Source: Thalassotalea sediminis
Lineage (GTDB): Bacteria > Pseudomonadota > Gammaproteobacteria > Enterobacterales > Alteromonadaceae
Reading direction: 5' to 3'
Length of the DNA: 64,000 nt
NCBI RefSeq assembly: GCF_030295915.1
Contig: NZ_AP027361.1
Location: forward strand, 2,976,001-3,040,000
The notes under the pieces are model-generated. The model was given only the letters and a program-made list of their open reading frames with translations, had not been told where the DNA came from and made no database searches. Of the stretch, positions 1 through 10,030 are shown one piece after another. The number at the start of each line of letters is the position of its first letter. The first letter of the stretch is position 1. The translations under genes were made by a program, and so were the position numbers.

Positions 1-363
1 GCGATACTCACCGCTACATAATTTAGGTAAATATGCGTGTTTTTGCTCTTCGTTTCCTACCGCTTGAATCACTTCTGCCACCATATTGGTTACAGACGTT
101 GTTACCGCCGTTGACGCACACGCTTTGGCCAATTCGGTAATAGCGAGACTAAAAGCAACCGTACCGGCCTCTACACCGCCATATTCAGCGTTAATATTAA
201 GCCCCATAAAACCTAACTCAGAAAGCTTGGCTAAATTTGATAAAAATAGTGTTTGATCAGGTGTTTCATCTAATTGACTGGCAACAGGTGCTAACTCAGA
301 TTCGGCAAATTTCTTTGCCATATCTTGTATCATCATTTGTTCTTCAGTTAATGATAAATTCAT
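1..363 (-). CDS. Acyl-CoA dehydrogenase, N-terminal part (cut by window edge)
   Basis: The first 121 codons read as the N-terminal helical domain of an acyl-CoA dehydrogenase, the FAD enzyme of beta-oxidation. The protein begins MNLSLTEEQ and continues with LGFMGLNINAEYGG followed by a Ser/Ala/Thr-rich helix ending near LPKLCSGEYR, the usual layout before the FAD-binding beta domain. The ATG at 361-363 is the only sensible start. The FAD site and the catalytic glutamate lie outside the window, so substrate chain length cannot be judged. It is transcribed away from uppP's terminus with a 170-bp gap and shows no sign of decay. Confidence 0.85.
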   Translation of the reverse strand, partial: MNLSLTEEQMMIQDMAKKFAESELAPVASQLDETPDQTLFLSNLAKLSELGFMGLNINAEYGGVEAGTVAFSLAITELAKACASTAVTTSVTNMVAEVIQAVGNEEQKHAYLPKLCSGEYR

Positions 364-533
364 GTGCTATGCCCCTATAGTGTTAGGCGAATTTTAATTT
401 CTTTTTATTCTATACAAAAATAAACGTTTAAACACGAGTTTATTTAACGTTTACGTTAACTGAAACACAATATTACTGCGTAAAAAAAACGCACACAAGG
501 TACGTTTTCTAACCGTATATCACCTTCCGAGCA

Positions 534-1349
534 TTAAACGAAAATAAACCACAACAAACCTGCACCAAGCACTAAGCGATAGATAACAAATGGCATCATG
601 CCGAGTTTACCAACAATAATGAGAAAGTAATGAATACAGGCATACGCGCAGATAAAGGCAAGCACACTACCTAAGCCTAGAATTTGCCAATCTATAGTGT
701 CAGGGCTGGTCACAAACTTATAGGTTAAATAGCCACCTGGCATCATAATACCTGGAATAGACAATAAAAATGAAAAGCGTGCAGCGTTTTCTTTACTTAA
801 ACCAAGCATCATACCCGCTGTCATAGTGATACCAGAACGAGAGGTACCAGGAATTAATGCCAATGCTTGCGATAAACCAATCAACATAGCACCTTTAAAA
901 CCAAGCTTTTCAACCGACACATTTTCTTTCGCTTTCACATCAGCGAAACCTAGCAATACACCAAATATAAGCGTTGTTGCAGCAATAACGGCCACTGACC
1001 GTAAATGCGTTTCTATGAAATCACTTCCTAAAAAGCCAACAAGCCCAAGAGGAATAGAAGCCAGTATTATCCACCAAGCTAACTTGCCGTCAAACGAACT
1101 ACCATCATGCTTTGCGGGACCAACACCTAAGGTACCAAACCATGCTACTGTCATCGCGCCTACTTCTTTACGAAAATAAATTACAACAGCTAGCAAGGTA
1201 CCAACATGAACGGCAACATCAAATCCCAAGCCTTGCTCCTGCCAACCCAAAAGAGCAGACGGTAAAATTAAATGTGCGGAGCTAGAAATAGGTAAAAATT
1301 CCGTTAGGCCCTGAATTAACGCTAACCAAAAAATTTCTAAAAATGTCAT
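534..1349 (-). CDS. uppP: Undecaprenyl-diphosphatase UppP (BacA)
   Basis: This integral membrane phosphatase of 271 aa removes a phosphate from undecaprenyl diphosphate, recycling the lipid carrier for peptidoglycan and O-antigen synthesis; overexpression classically gives bacitracin resistance. The N-terminal motif QGLTEFLPISSSAHLIL and the second motif PGTSRSGITMTAGMMLG are the two conserved BacA active-site segments. About eight hydrophobic helices are visible and the length is typical. Its ATG overlaps the folK stop codon as TAATG (1349-1351), so it is the last gene of a folB-folK-uppP unit and is probably translationally coupled. Confidence 0.96.
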   Translation of the reverse strand: MTFLEIFWLALIQGLTEFLPISSSAHLILPSALLGWQEQGLGFDVAVHVGTLLAVVIYFRKEVGAMTVAWFGTLGVGPAKHDGSSFDGKLAWWIILASIPLGLVGFLGSDFIETHLRSVAVIAATTLIFGVLLGFADVKAKENVSVEKLGFKGAMLIGLSQALALIPGTSRSGITMTAGMMLGLSKENAARFSFLLSIPGIMMPGGYLTYKFVTSPDTIDWQILGLGSVLAFICAYACIHYFLIIVGKLGMMPFVIYRLVLGAGLLWFIFV

Positions 1350-1861
1350 TATGTCGTCATGTCCTTTTGCGATTGTTGCCAGTTTAAAGCAACCTTTTCT
1401 AACTTTTGAGTGGATTTATCAAACGCTTGCCACATTTCAGCAATCGTTTTATGTTCAACGGGGTGTTTAATATCAGGTGCAATCTCAGCTAACGGCCATA
1501 AAACAAAGGCGTTAAAGCAAATTTCATCACGTGGTAATTGCGCGGGCTGTTCACACACAAGATCATCGTAAAGCAGAATATCTAAATCTAGCGTTCTTGG
1601 GCTATATTTTTTAGCATCAACCTCTCGCCCATGCGCATACTCAATTTGTCTTAGCACCTCAGTAAGTTTATTTAATGGTTTTGTCGTGGTAAAGCCAACA
1701 ACCATATTATAAAAAGGTGAACCACTAAAGCCAACAGCATCACTTTCAAAAAGCGATGATAACGTTAAGGTTCCAAACAATGATGCCAGCGCATTTAGAC
1801 CGCTTTCAACGTTTTTTTGTCGTTCGATATTACTACCTATCGAGAGATAAACGTTGGCCAT
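1349..1861 (-). CDS. folK: 2-amino-4-hydroxy-6-hydroxymethyldihydropteridine pyrophosphokinase
   Basis: HPPK transfers pyrophosphate from ATP to 6-hydroxymethyl-7,8-dihydropterin, the step before dihydropteroate synthase in folate synthesis. The 170-aa protein opens with YLSIGSNI and contains the signature SPRTLDLDILLYDD (the D-x-D magnesium site) followed by LPRDEICFNAFVLWPLAEI, all hallmark HPPK segments. Start is an ATG overlapping the folB stop by one base (TAATG), and its own stop overlaps the uppP start in the same way. The three genes are therefore one tightly coupled operon. Confidence 0.96.
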   Translation of the reverse strand: MANVYLSIGSNIERQKNVESGLNALASLFGTLTLSSLFESDAVGFSGSPFYNMVVGFTTTKPLNKLTEVLRQIEYAHGREVDAKKYSPRTLDLDILLYDDLVCEQPAQLPRDEICFNAFVLWPLAEIAPDIKHPVEHKTIAEMWQAFDKSTQKLEKVALNWQQSQKDMTT

Positions 1862-2217
1862 TAATTACATTGCCCTCGTTCAATTTCAACACCAACGGAA
1901 TGAGCATTGTAAACAGCATTAGGCTTATGAATACGTAACTTCACCCACGGAATATGATACTGATTCATTAAAAATGTCGTCATACGTTCAGCAAGTGTTT
2001 CAATTAGATCAACGGGGTGTTCGTTAGCAAACGATTCAAGCGCTTGAGATATTTCTGCATAATCAAGCGTTTTTGCTAACTCATCATTTTGCGCCGCGGG
2101 TTGAATATCCCATGCCATTTCTACATCGAGCACCAATGTTTGCTTAATTTGCTTTTCCCACTCGTAAAAGCCTATCGTCGTTTGAATCGACAAGCCACTA
2201 ATAAAAACCTTATCCAT
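1861..2217 (-). CDS. folB: Dihydroneopterin aldolase
   Basis: FolB converts 7,8-dihydroneopterin to 6-hydroxymethyl-7,8-dihydropterin plus glycolaldehyde, supplying the substrate of the adjacent folK product. The protein begins MDKVFISGLSIQTTIGFYEWE; the glutamate in GFYEWE and the later lysine in VKLRIHKPNA are the conserved active-site region of the small T-fold aldolase family, and ~118 aa is normal. I chose the ATG at 2217; a TTG nine bases upstream would add three residues with no better ribosome site. First gene of folB-folK-uppP, with plsY divergent upstream. Confidence 0.94.
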   Translation of the reverse strand: MDKVFISGLSIQTTIGFYEWEKQIKQTLVLDVEMAWDIQPAAQNDELAKTLDYAEISQALESFANEHPVDLIETLAERMTTFLMNQYHIPWVKLRIHKPNAVYNAHSVGVEIERGQCN

Positions 2218-2340
2218 TAGAGTCAAAACTTAATTATTCTAAATTAAATGGCGAGTTTACCTGCACAAGAGTAGAAAAACTAGTTTGTTAAAGGCACAAT
2301 GAGCAATACTTGAGATTGTTTAACAGGGAAATTGCGTCAG

Positions 2341-2937
2341 ATGGTAATTTTGACACTCGTCATGGTTGTATTTGCCTATCTTTTGGGTTCAGTGTCCAGT
2401 GCAATTTTATTATGCAAATTACTCAAGCTTCCCGATCCACGCACACAAGGTTCTAAAAACCCAGGCGCTACAAATGTACTAAGAATTGGTGGAAAAGCAG
2501 CGGCGGCAACGGTACTTATATTTGATGTATTAAAAGGCACTATTCCTGTTTGGGCAAGTTACTTTTTAGGCATCGAACCGTTGTATTTAGCCAGTATTGC
2601 AATTGCCTCGTGTTTAGGACACATGTACCCTATCTTTTTTCAATTTAAGGGCGGTAAAGCCGTTGCAACGGCATTTGGTGCACTTTTACCGATAGGCTTA
2701 GATCTTGGTGGTTTATTAATACTTACATGGTATAGCGTTGCCAGAGTAACAAAATTTTCAAGCCTTGCAGCGATATGTGCTGTTAGCTTAGCACCGTTAT
2801 ATACTTGGTTACTTAAACCGTTATACACGTTACCCGTATTAATGTTATCTGTACTAATTATTTTTCGACACAAACAAAATATTATACGACTCATTAAAGG
2901 CACTGAGCCTAAAATTAGTCGTAAGAAAATGCTTTAA
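2341..2937 (+). CDS. plsY: Glycerol-3-phosphate acyltransferase PlsY
   Basis: PlsY acylates glycerol-3-phosphate from acyl-phosphate, the first step of membrane phospholipid synthesis, in the inner membrane. The ~198-aa protein has five or six hydrophobic segments and the three family motifs: [28 protein letters not shown] and [18 protein letters not shown]. An AGGGA at 2325-2329 sits 11 bases before the ATG at 2341; the in-frame TTG at 2332 is too close to it, so the ATG is preferred. It is divergent from folB and convergent with tsaD, whose stop lies only eight bases away. Confidence 0.95.
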   Translation: MVILTLVMVVFAYLLGSVSSAILLCKLLKLPDPRTQGSKNPGATNVLRIGGKAAAATVLIFDVLKGTIPVWASYFLGIEPLYLASIAIASCLGHMYPIFFQFKGGKAVATAFGALLPIGLDLGGLLILTWYSVARVTKFSSLAAICAVSLAPLYTWLLKPLYTLPVLMLSVLIIFRHKQNIIRLIKGTEPKISRKKML

Positions 2938-2945
2938 TATATCGA

Positions 2946-3971
2946 CTAAATAGCAGGTAACGTATCAAGCGGCCAACGAGGAGTTGCTTTAAAAGTTAAG
3001 TCTGCAAATACACCCGCTTTTAATCGTTGCATACCCGCATAAGCAATCATAGCACCATTATCGGTACAAAATTCAGGTCGAGGATAATACACCTTACCAC
3101 CAAGCTTTTGCGTTATATTGCCTAACTTTTCGCGCAATGCAGTATTAGCACTAACCCCCCCAGCAATAACTAAGCGACTTAATTGGCACTGTTCAAGCGC
3201 ACGTCGACATTTAATTGCTAACGTATCAACTACTGCTTCTTGGAAAGCATAGGCAATATCTGCACGAGTTTGCGCATCAAAATTATTAGCCTCTTGCTCT
3301 TTTCGAATCGTATTCGCGGTAAAGGTTTTCAAGCCACTAAAGCTAAAATCTAATCCCGGACGATCAGTCATTGGTCTTGGAAATTTATATCTCCCTGCAT
3401 TACCGCTTTCCGCCATTTTCGCCAGTACTGGCCCCCCAGGATAATCTAACCCTAAGAGCTTTGCTGTTTTATCAAAAGCTTCACCGGCCGCATCATCAAC
3501 AGACTCGCCAAGCAGTTCATATTTACCAATACCATCTACACGTACGAGTTGCGTATGTCCACCTGACACAAGCAAGGCCACAAATGGAAAATCAGGCACA
3601 TCGTCTTCTAGCATAGGTGCCAATAAATGCCCTTCCATATGATGTACAGGCACTGCAGGTAAATTCCAGCCATAGGCTAAGCTACGTCCTATAGAACACC
3701 CCACTAAGAGCGCACCAATTAAACCAGGTCCAGATGTATAAGCAACACCGTCAATATCTTGCGGTGTCAAACCTGCTTCAGTAAATACCTCTCTAATAAG
3801 TGGTAGTGTTTTTCTTACATGATCGCGAGAAGCAAGCTCAGGCACAACACCACCATAATCTGCGTGCACCTTAATCTGACTATATAAACGATGTGATAAA
3901 ATACCTTTTGCATCATCATATATAGCAATACCAGTTTCGTCGCAGGAGGTTTCAATACCTAAAATTCGCAT
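2946..3971 (-). CDS. tsaD: tRNA N6-threonylcarbamoyladenosine transferase TsaD
   Basis: TsaD (old names Gcp, YgjD) transfers threonylcarbamoyl to A37 of tRNAs decoding ANN codons, working with TsaB, TsaE and TsaC. The protein begins [20 protein letters not shown], carries the metal motif [11 protein letters not shown] and the ASKHA phosphate motifs [11 protein letters not shown] and [13 protein letters not shown]. The open frame runs 57 bases further upstream, but homologues start at MRILGIETS, so the ATG at 3971 is used, giving ~341 aa, the usual size. It is divergent from rpsU, a common gammaproteobacterial arrangement. Confidence 0.97.
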   Translation of the reverse strand: MRILGIETSCDETGIAIYDDAKGILSHRLYSQIKVHADYGGVVPELASRDHVRKTLPLIREVFTEAGLTPQDIDGVAYTSGPGLIGALLVGCSIGRSLAYGWNLPAVPVHHMEGHLLAPMLEDDVPDFPFVALLVSGGHTQLVRVDGIGKYELLGESVDDAAGEAFDKTAKLLGLDYPGGPVLAKMAESGNAGRYKFPRPMTDRPGLDFSFSGLKTFTANTIRKEQEANNFDAQTRADIAYAFQEAVVDTLAIKCRRALEQCQLSRLVIAGGVSANTALREKLGNITQKLGGKVYYPRPEFCTDNGAMIAYAGMQRLKAGVFADLTFKATPRWPLDTLPAI

Positions 3972-4198
3972 ATTTACCACGTTAATTGTTAAGAAAGAGT
4001 AATTTATGGCGGCGATTTTACCTAGCAATTACGCATTTCACCAGAGAAAAGCAAAATTAACCTTTACTTTCCATGTCTGGTGGCAGTAGAATACCGCACC
4101 ATTTTTTAACAGAGTGGGCGAAAGTAAGGTGATTTTAATCTAAATTACGTAAAGCTTTTCGTCAAATCTATAGAGATACAACTAAGGTAAGAGGCACA

Positions 4199-4414
4199 AT
4201 GCCAGTAATTAAAGTTAGAGAAAACGAACCATTTGACGTAGCACTACGTCGCTTCAAACGTTCTTGTGAAAAAGCAGGAATTTTATCAGAAGTTCGCCGT
4301 CGCGAATCATACGAGAAACCAACTTGGGAGCGTAAGCGTAAGAAAGCCGCTGCTGTTAAGCGCGCTGCTAAGAAATTATCTCGTGAGAACGCACGTCGCG
4401 TTCGTATGTACTAA
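4199..4414 (+). CDS. rpsU: 30S ribosomal protein S21
   Basis: bS21 is a 71-aa basic protein of the small subunit platform, near the anti-Shine-Dalgarno end of 16S rRNA. The sequence [20 protein letters not shown] and the arginine/lysine-rich tail ending ENARRVRMY are almost invariant in gammaproteobacteria. A ribosome binding site (AAGAGG, ~4188-4193) precedes the ATG. It opens the classical macromolecular synthesis cluster with dnaG and rpoD; yqeY is inserted 31 bases downstream. Confidence 0.98.
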   Translation: MPVIKVRENEPFDVALRRFKRSCEKAGILSEVRRRESYEKPTWERKRKKAAAVKRAAKKLSRENARRVRMY

Positions 4415-4445
4415 GCTACCTTAGTTGCATATCTGAGTAAGTAGC

Positions 4446-4892
4446 ATGAGCCTACTTGAACAACTCAAGACCGAAATGAAAAACGCTATGCGTGCCAAAG
4501 ACAAAAATCGTCTTGGCGTTATTCGCATGGCGTTGTCTGCTGTTAAACAAGCAGAAATTGACCACAAATCAGAACCTACTGATGAAAACATTATTGCGAT
4601 ATTGACCAAAATGGTTAAGCAACGCAAAGAATCTATCAAAATGTACACTGATGGTGGTCGCACAGAACTTGCTGAAATTGAGCAAGCAGAAGTAGCTACC
4701 CTCGAAGAATTTTTACCTCAAGCTCTCAGTAATGAAGAAATAGCAGCGCTAATTCAAAAAGCCATTACTGATACTGGTGCAGCCTCAATGGCTGATATGG
4801 GTAAAGTTATGGGAGTACTAAAGCCTGCTATGCAAGGTAGGGCTGACTTAGGCGCAGTAAGCGGCCAAGTAAGAGCTGCTTTAAACAACTAG
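4446..4892 (+). CDS. GatB/YqeY domain protein
   Basis: This 148-aa helical protein is of the YqeY family, which resembles the C-terminal tRNA-binding domain of the GatB amidotransferase subunit but stands alone; its role is unsettled. Family features visible are the N-terminal MSLLEQLKTEMKNAMRAKDK, the MVKQRKESIKMY segment and the C-terminal MADMGKVMGVLKPAMQGRAD. It sits between rpsU and dnaG as in many Alteromonadales and Vibrionales, and is followed by a strong terminator at 4911-4944. Confidence 0.93.
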   Translation: MSLLEQLKTEMKNAMRAKDKNRLGVIRMALSAVKQAEIDHKSEPTDENIIAILTKMVKQRKESIKMYTDGGRTELAEIEQAEVATLEEFLPQALSNEEIAALIQKAITDTGAASMADMGKVMGVLKPAMQGRADLGAVSGQVRAALNN

Positions 4893-4910
4893 TCATCACG
4901 CAAGTTTTGT

Positions 4911-4944
4911 AAAAACCGTAAATGGCAACATTTGCGGTTTTTTT
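4911..4944 (+). terminator. Rho-independent terminator after rpsU-yqeY
   Basis: A 14-bp stem with one G-U pair (4911-4924 with 4929-4942), GCAA tetraloop, and a run of seven T. It separates rpsU-yqeY from dnaG, so dnaG either has its own promoter in 4945-5056 or depends on read-through. Confidence 0.85.
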
Positions 4945-5056
4945 ATCTTCGTAAGTGAAAATACTTACTTTTTAAGATAACGTATTAACTTCTGACAAAC
5001 ATGTCGCCATTTATTTACTTGGCGCCGCTTAGACATTTTACACGAGGACATTCGAT

Positions 5057-6811
5057 ATGGCCGGGATGATCCCGAGACAATTTATCGACGACTTATTAGC
5101 TCGCGCAGATATAGTCGAAATTATTGATGCTCGTGTGCCGTTAAAAAAAGCGGGAAAAAACTATCAGGCATGCTGCCCTTTTCATACCGAAAAATCACCC
5201 TCTTTTTCAGTAAGTCCGGATAAACAGTTTTACCACTGTTTTGGTTGCGGTGAGCACGGTAATGCTATCTCATTTTTAATGGAATTTGATCGATTAGAAT
5301 TTCCAGATGCAGTTGAAGAACTCGCCAGTTTCTACTCAATGGATGTGCCACGCGAACAAACGCATCAAACACCAGCGCAACTAAAGCAACAACATCAAGC
5401 CTACCAACAAAAACAAAACGACTATGAACTAATGGCCAACATTAGTCGCTTTTTTCAGCAACAATTAAAAGTTGCCTCTGATAAACAAGTTGCAATTGAT
5501 TATTTAAAAGGCCGTGGTTTAAGTGGCCAAATTGCCAAAAACTTTGGCATTGGTTACATCAGTGATCAATGGGACGGCATGATGAAAGTTTTCGGCCAAT
5601 CTGCGGAAACACGTCAGCAGCTCATAGATCTAGGAATGGCAATTCAGGGCGATCGCAACCAACCATATGACAGGTTTCGTGGTCGTATAATGTTTCCTAT
5701 TCACGACAAACGCGGCAGAGTCATTGGCTTTGGTGGTCGAGTCTTAGGTGATGGCACGCCTAAATATTTAAACTCACCGGAAACTCGAATTTACCATAAA
5801 GGACAAGAACTCTATGGTTTATTTGAAGCGAAACAAGCATATAAACAATTGCAACAATTAGTTGTAGTAGAAGGTTATATGGACGTTGTAGCCCTAGCAC
5901 AACACGGCATTAATTACGCCGTTGCCTCTTTAGGAACCTCGACTACAGCAGAACAAATTCAAACACTATTTCGCACCGTGAAAGAGGTTATTTGCTGTTA
6001 TGATGGGGATCGAGCAGGTAAAGATGCGGCATGGAGAGCAATGGAAAACGCCCTTCCGCTTATTCAAGACGGCGTCACCTTAAAATTTGTATTTCTTCCC
6101 GACGGTGAAGACCCTGACTCTCTAGTACGGCAACTTGGTAAAGAAGGATTTGAGAAGGTATTGGCTAACGCATCACCCTTATCTCAATTTATTTTTGATA
6201 AATTTTTGGCGGACAATCCTGCACAAACACACGAAGAGAAAGCGGCACTCGTTGAGCAACTGCAACCTTTGCTCAATAAAATGCCTGATAGCGTCATCAA
6301 AAACAGTTTAATAGAAGAAATGGCGTCGCGTTTTAGCATCACCAGTGAAAAACGATTACGAGAATTACAAAACAGAACTAAAAGCAATGCTAAAAAAGCC
6401 GCGTCGAAGCCCGCAAAAGTCACCCCAGTAAGATTGGCTATTGCAATATTGCTTGAGCATCCCCATATAGTAAAAGCATTGCCAGATCTCAACATGTTAG
6501 CAGGCGTGGAATTGCCGGGTGTAGCCTTGCTTAACCAGCTAATTATGCTGTGTTCACGAAACCCAGAGGCGAACAGTGCACAAATACTTGAGCATTTTCG
6601 TGGTACCACTGAAGGTGAACAATTAACAAAATTAATGTGCTGGCAACATCACGTTGTTGATGATGCAGCAGAACAGGTTTTTTTAGATAGTATTGAGAAG
6701 CTACTAAATCAATTTGTAGAACAACGAACGGAATATTTGCTGGCTAAAGCCAGGACGGATGGCATGACGCCCCAAGAGAAGCAAGAGTTACAAATATTGT
6801 TAAATGCATAA
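5057..6811 (+). CDS. dnaG: DNA primase
   Basis: DnaG lays the RNA primers for lagging-strand synthesis and is recruited by DnaB. The 584-aa protein has the N-terminal CHC2 zinc domain (CCPFHTEKSPSFSVSP then YHCFGCGEHGNAISF, residues ~38-65), the catalytic core with RIMFPIHDKRGRVIGFGGR, and the TOPRIM motifs VVVEGYMDVVAL (~272) and CCYDGDRAGKDAAWRA. The C-terminal ~140 residues form the helicase-interacting domain. ATG at 5057 follows a GAGGA site. The length is normal for the family. Confidence 0.98.
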   Translation: MAGMIPRQFIDDLLARADIVEIIDARVPLKKAGKNYQACCPFHTEKSPSFSVSPDKQFYHCFGCGEHGNAISFLMEFDRLEFPDAVEELASFYSMDVPREQTHQTPAQLKQQHQAYQQKQNDYELMANISRFFQQQLKVASDKQVAIDYLKGRGLSGQIAKNFGIGYISDQWDGMMKVFGQSAETRQQLIDLGMAIQGDRNQPYDRFRGRIMFPIHDKRGRVIGFGGRVLGDGTPKYLNSPETRIYHKGQELYGLFEAKQAYKQLQQLVVVEGYMDVVALAQHGINYAVASLGTSTTAEQIQTLFRTVKEVICCYDGDRAGKDAAWRAMENALPLIQDGVTLKFVFLPDGEDPDSLVRQLGKEGFEKVLANASPLSQFIFDKFLADNPAQTHEEKAALVEQLQPLLNKMPDSVIKNSLIEEMASRFSITSEKRLRELQNRTKSNAKKAASKPAKVTPVRLAIAILLEHPHIVKALPDLNMLAGVELPGVALLNQLIMLCSRNPEANSAQILEHFRGTTEGEQLTKLMCWQHHVVDDAAEQVFLDSIEKLLNQFVEQRTEYLLAKARTDGMTPQEKQELQILLNA

Positions 6812-6835
6812 AAGCGCATTTTCCTGCAGTAATCT

Positions 6836-6844
6836 TGCTATAAT
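6836..6844 (+). promoter_or_regulatory. Candidate extended -10 promoter for rpoD
   Basis: TTGCTATAAT at 6835-6844 matches an extended -10 (TGnTATAAT), about 115 bases upstream of the rpoD ATG in the dnaG-rpoD gap. No good -35 is seen at the right spacing, which fits extended -10 promoters. This is pattern evidence only. Confidence 0.4.
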
Positions 6845-6960
6845 TAAAACATAATTGTACAAACCGACAGATTTTATCGCTGGTAATTTTGCAATCAATT
6901 TGCTAAAATTTTCGGCTTTACTGTTCGTATTTTATCGTCAAAAAAGGTGGACACTCGTCA

Positions 6961-8823
6961 ATGGATCAAGCCCCACAATCTAGACTTAAAGAGTTAATAA
7001 CCAAGGGTAAAGAACAAGGTTACTTAACTTTTGCCGAGGTTAACGATCATCTTCCTCAAGACATCATAGATTCAGATCAAGTTGAAGACATCATTAGAAT
7101 GATTAATGACATGGGCATTCAAGTATTTGAACATGCCCCTGACAGCGATACATTAATGATGTCAGAAGCTAATACTGATGAAGACGCAGCTGAAGCAGCG
7201 GCACAGGCATTAGCGACTGTTGAGAGTGAAATTGGTAGAACAACTGACCCTGTACGTATGTATATGCGTGAAATGGGTACGGTTGAACTTCTTACGCGTA
7301 AAGGCGAAATTGTTATCGCTAAGCGTATTGAAGAAGGTATTAAAGAAGTGCAACGTTCTGTTGCTGAGTATCCCCCTGCAATCAATTACTTGCTTGAACA
7401 ATGGGATAACTTTGAAGCAGAAGAAGGTCGTTTAAGCGACATCATTTTAGGGTTTCTTGATCCTGATGCTGAAGAAGATGAAATTCCAGCAGCAGCAACT
7501 CATATAGGTTCAGAGCTTTCTGAAGATGAGTTGGATGATGAAGACAATGATCTTGAAAAAGATGATGATAAATCTGACGATGATGACGACGAAGAGGAAG
7601 AAGATACAGGGCCAGATCCTGAACTTGCTCGCGAAAAATTCGGCATGCTTCGTGAAAAATATGAAGCAGCGAATAAGGTTATTGATGCTAAAGGCCGTGG
7701 TCACAAAGATGCTATTGCGGCAATTGATGAGCTAGCTGAAGTATTCAAAGAGTTTCGTCTTGTACCAAAAGTATTCGATAAGCTTGTTAAAAACATGCGC
7801 CAAGTTATGGATAAACTGCGTGTACAAGAACGCTTAATCATGAAGCACTGTGTTGTTGGTGCTGGTATGCCTAAAGCAACATTTATCAAAGTGTTCCCAG
7901 GCAATGAAACATCTAAAGATTGGTTCAAAGCACAACAAGCTGCTGGCGAAGCATGGTCAGATAAACTTGCCGATGTTGAATTAGATGTAGAACGTTGTAT
8001 TCAAAAACTAGGTCACTTAGAGCAAGAAACCTTCTTAAACGTACATGGCATAAAAGACATTAACCGTCGTATGTCTATCGGTGAAGCAAAAGCACGCCGT
8101 GCAAAGAAAGAAATGGTAGAAGCGAACTTACGTCTGGTAATTTCAATCGCGAAGAAATACACCAACCGCGGTCTACAATTCTTAGATCTTATCCAAGAAG
8201 GTAATATCGGCTTAATGAAAGCGGTAGACAAGTTTGAATACCGTCGTGGTTATAAATTCTCAACGTATGCAACATGGTGGATACGTCAGGCAATTACACG
8301 TTCAATCGCTGACCAAGCACGTACAATTCGTATTCCTGTACACATGATTGAAACCATTAATAAGCTAAACCGAATTTCTCGACAAATGCTTCAAGAAATG
8401 GGTCGCGAGCCAACACCTGAAGAATTAGCTGAACGTATGATTATGCCTGAAGACAAGATTCGTAAGGTATTGAAGATAGCGAAAGAACCAATTTCAATGG
8501 AAACACCTATCGGCGATGATGAAGATTCCCACTTAGGTGACTTTATTGAAGACGGTAGTGGTGAGTTACCTGTAGATTCAGCGACGTCTGAAAATCTAAA
8601 AGATGCTACACATGAAGTGTTAGCTGGGTTAACAGCCCGTGAAGCAAAAGTGCTACGTATGCGTTTTGGTATTGATATGAATACCGACCACACACTTGAA
8701 GAAGTTGGTAAGCAGTTTGATGTAACGCGTGAGCGTATTCGTCAAATTGAAGCGAAAGCATTGCGTAAGCTTCGTCACCCTTCTCGCTCTGAGCAACTTA
8801 AAAGCTTCTTAGACGGCGAATAA
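6961..8823 (+). CDS. rpoD: RNA polymerase primary sigma factor RpoD (sigma-70)
   Basis: The housekeeping sigma factor, 620 aa. Region 1.1 spans roughly residues 1-80, region 1.2 starts at [11 protein letters not shown] (~97). The non-conserved insert contains a very acidic stretch around residues 190-215. Region 2 contains [27 protein letters not shown] and the -10 recognition helix [14 protein letters not shown]. Region 3 is typical, and region 4 has the -35 recognition helix [26 protein letters not shown] ribosome site precedes the ATG. It ends the macromolecular synthesis cluster and is followed by a strong hairpin terminator. Confidence 0.98.
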   Translation: MDQAPQSRLKELITKGKEQGYLTFAEVNDHLPQDIIDSDQVEDIIRMINDMGIQVFEHAPDSDTLMMSEANTDEDAAEAAAQALATVESEIGRTTDPVRMYMREMGTVELLTRKGEIVIAKRIEEGIKEVQRSVAEYPPAINYLLEQWDNFEAEEGRLSDIILGFLDPDAEEDEIPAAATHIGSELSEDELDDEDNDLEKDDDKSDDDDDEEEEDTGPDPELAREKFGMLREKYEAANKVIDAKGRGHKDAIAAIDELAEVFKEFRLVPKVFDKLVKNMRQVMDKLRVQERLIMKHCVVGAGMPKATFIKVFPGNETSKDWFKAQQAAGEAWSDKLADVELDVERCIQKLGHLEQETFLNVHGIKDINRRMSIGEAKARRAKKEMVEANLRLVISIAKKYTNRGLQFLDLIQEGNIGLMKAVDKFEYRRGYKFSTYATWWIRQAITRSIADQARTIRIPVHMIETINKLNRISRQMLQEMGREPTPEELAERMIMPEDKIRKVLKIAKEPISMETPIGDDEDSHLGDFIEDGSGELPVDSATSENLKDATHEVLAGLTAREAKVLRMRFGIDMNTDHTLEEVGKQFDVTRERIRQIEAKALRKLRHPSRSEQLKSFLDGE

Positions 8824-8841
8824 GTCACTAGTAGAGATATT

Positions 8842-8871
8842 AAAATCCAGCCAATTGGCTGGATTTTTTTT
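8842..8871. terminator. Bidirectional terminator between rpoD and mbnH
   Basis: A perfect 11-bp stem (AAAATCCAGCC at 8842-8852 with its complement at 8857-8867), an AATT loop and T8 on the plus strand. The A-rich start of the stem gives a T run on the minus strand too, so it can end both rpoD and the convergent mbnH transcript. Confidence 0.85.
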
Positions 8872-8897
8872 GCCTACAATTCCCATCTAACGACTGT

Positions 8898-10028
8898 TTA
8901 ATGGTCTGTAGAGGGAGGGCCAAATTCAGGATTTGTGAGGAATGCCTCATCGGTAAGTGTCGCAAGAAAAGCCAAGAGATCTTGTTTGTCTTGCTCTGTC
9001 ATTTCAAAGCCTCGTACAAAAGGGCTTTTTAATGGATTTGCTCTGCCATCGCCAACAAATTCACCTTGTACTAATGCTCTACCGCCAGCGGCATAAAAAT
9101 CTAATACTTCACTTAGCGTTGAGATACTACCATCATGCATATACGGCGCGGTAACTTCAATATTTCTTAACGTTGGTGCTCTAAAACGGCCATTGTCGCG
9201 TGAAAGCCCTGAAACTTCAGCGAGACCTATATCTTTTTTGGGATAACCATTGTCCCGTTCAACAAAGTAAAGCCCTGTGTTATGGAAAGGACGACGATCT
9301 AAAATTTGCCGTTCATGAGTGGTTGATTGCGTAAAATTAAAACCACCGTGACAGTGATGACATTCAAACTTTTCTGAGAAGAATAAGTTCATGCCACGAA
9401 TTGCAGCCTCAGAAATAGCATTATCATCGCCTTGATAGGCATAATGATCAAAGGGCGCGTTCAATGAAATCAAACTGCGAACAAAACTCGCCAATGCCTT
9501 AGAAATCGTATTAAATGATATCGCCTCATTTGGAAAAGCTTTATCGAACAAAGCCGCATATTTTTCTTGTTTAAAACGAACAAGTACAGCATTTTCATGT
9601 TGCGTAATACCGAGCTCTATTGGCGCTTCACCAAACATTGGAATAAGGACTTGTTGTTCTATCGATGTAATACCGTCGTGTGCCCAGGTCAGCGTTTTAT
9701 TATAAGCGATATTCACCAGCGCAAGAGCGTTACGTCTGTGCTCCTGCCCTGTTGAGCCTATAGATGTTTGCAAGGGTTCAGCGAACGCAAATTGTTGTTG
9801 ATGACAACTCGCACAAGATTGTGTCTGATTAAAAGACAATGCCTTGTCATAAAATAGCACCCGTCCTAACGCTACTTTAGCATCACTCATTGGATTATCA
9901 GCAGGAACCTGAGGTTTAGGAAAGCCTTCAACGATTGGCCAGTGGTAAACCGGAGGCTTTGCTGGCTTTTCGCAGGCTATTACCGCCAACAGTGAAAACA
10001 ACAATAAACCTATGTATTTACTTTTCAT
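8898..10028 (-). CDS. MbnH-like di-heme cytochrome c peroxidase family lipoprotein
   Basis: A MauG/cytochrome-c-peroxidase family protein of ~376 aa. Two c-type heme motifs are visible, CASCHQQQF and CHHCHGGFNF, and the C-terminal part GRFRAPTLRNIEVTAPYMHDG is characteristic of the family. The start chosen at 10028 gives MKSKYIGLLLFSLLAVIAC, a lipoprotein signal peptide; the longer frame lacks one. The upstream gene is MbnP-like and ends two bases before this start, so I assign it to MbnH, which in characterised pairs oxidises a tryptophan of MbnP to kynurenine to create a copper site. It could instead be a plain peroxidase, but the pairing argues against this. Confidence 0.88.
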   Translation of the reverse strand: MKSKYIGLLLFSLLAVIACEKPAKPPVYHWPIVEGFPKPQVPADNPMSDAKVALGRVLFYDKALSFNQTQSCASCHQQQFAFAEPLQTSIGSTGQEHRRNALALVNIAYNKTLTWAHDGITSIEQQVLIPMFGEAPIELGITQHENAVLVRFKQEKYAALFDKAFPNEAISFNTISKALASFVRSLISLNAPFDHYAYQGDDNAISEAAIRGMNLFFSEKFECHHCHGGFNFTQSTTHERQILDRRPFHNTGLYFVERDNGYPKKDIGLAEVSGLSRDNGRFRAPTLRNIEVTAPYMHDGSISTLSEVLDFYAAGGRALVQGEFVGDGRANPLKSPFVRGFEMTEQDKQDLLAFLATLTDEAFLTNPEFGPPSTDH

Positions 10029-10030
10029 GG

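Noticed and set aside
826..1179. 117-aa plus-strand frame
   Set aside because: It lies fully inside uppP on the other strand, has no ribosome site and encodes the low-complexity pattern of an antisense shadow.
4079..4105. Imperfect inverted repeat TGGTG...CACCA before rpsU
   Set aside because: Only five pairs before mismatches; it lies in the tsaD-rpsU promoter region and no regulator can be named.
6804..6822. Hairpin-like AAATGC...GCATTT over the dnaG stop codon
   Set aside because: Six-base stem with no U-tract; too weak to call a terminator, and dnaG may read into rpoD.
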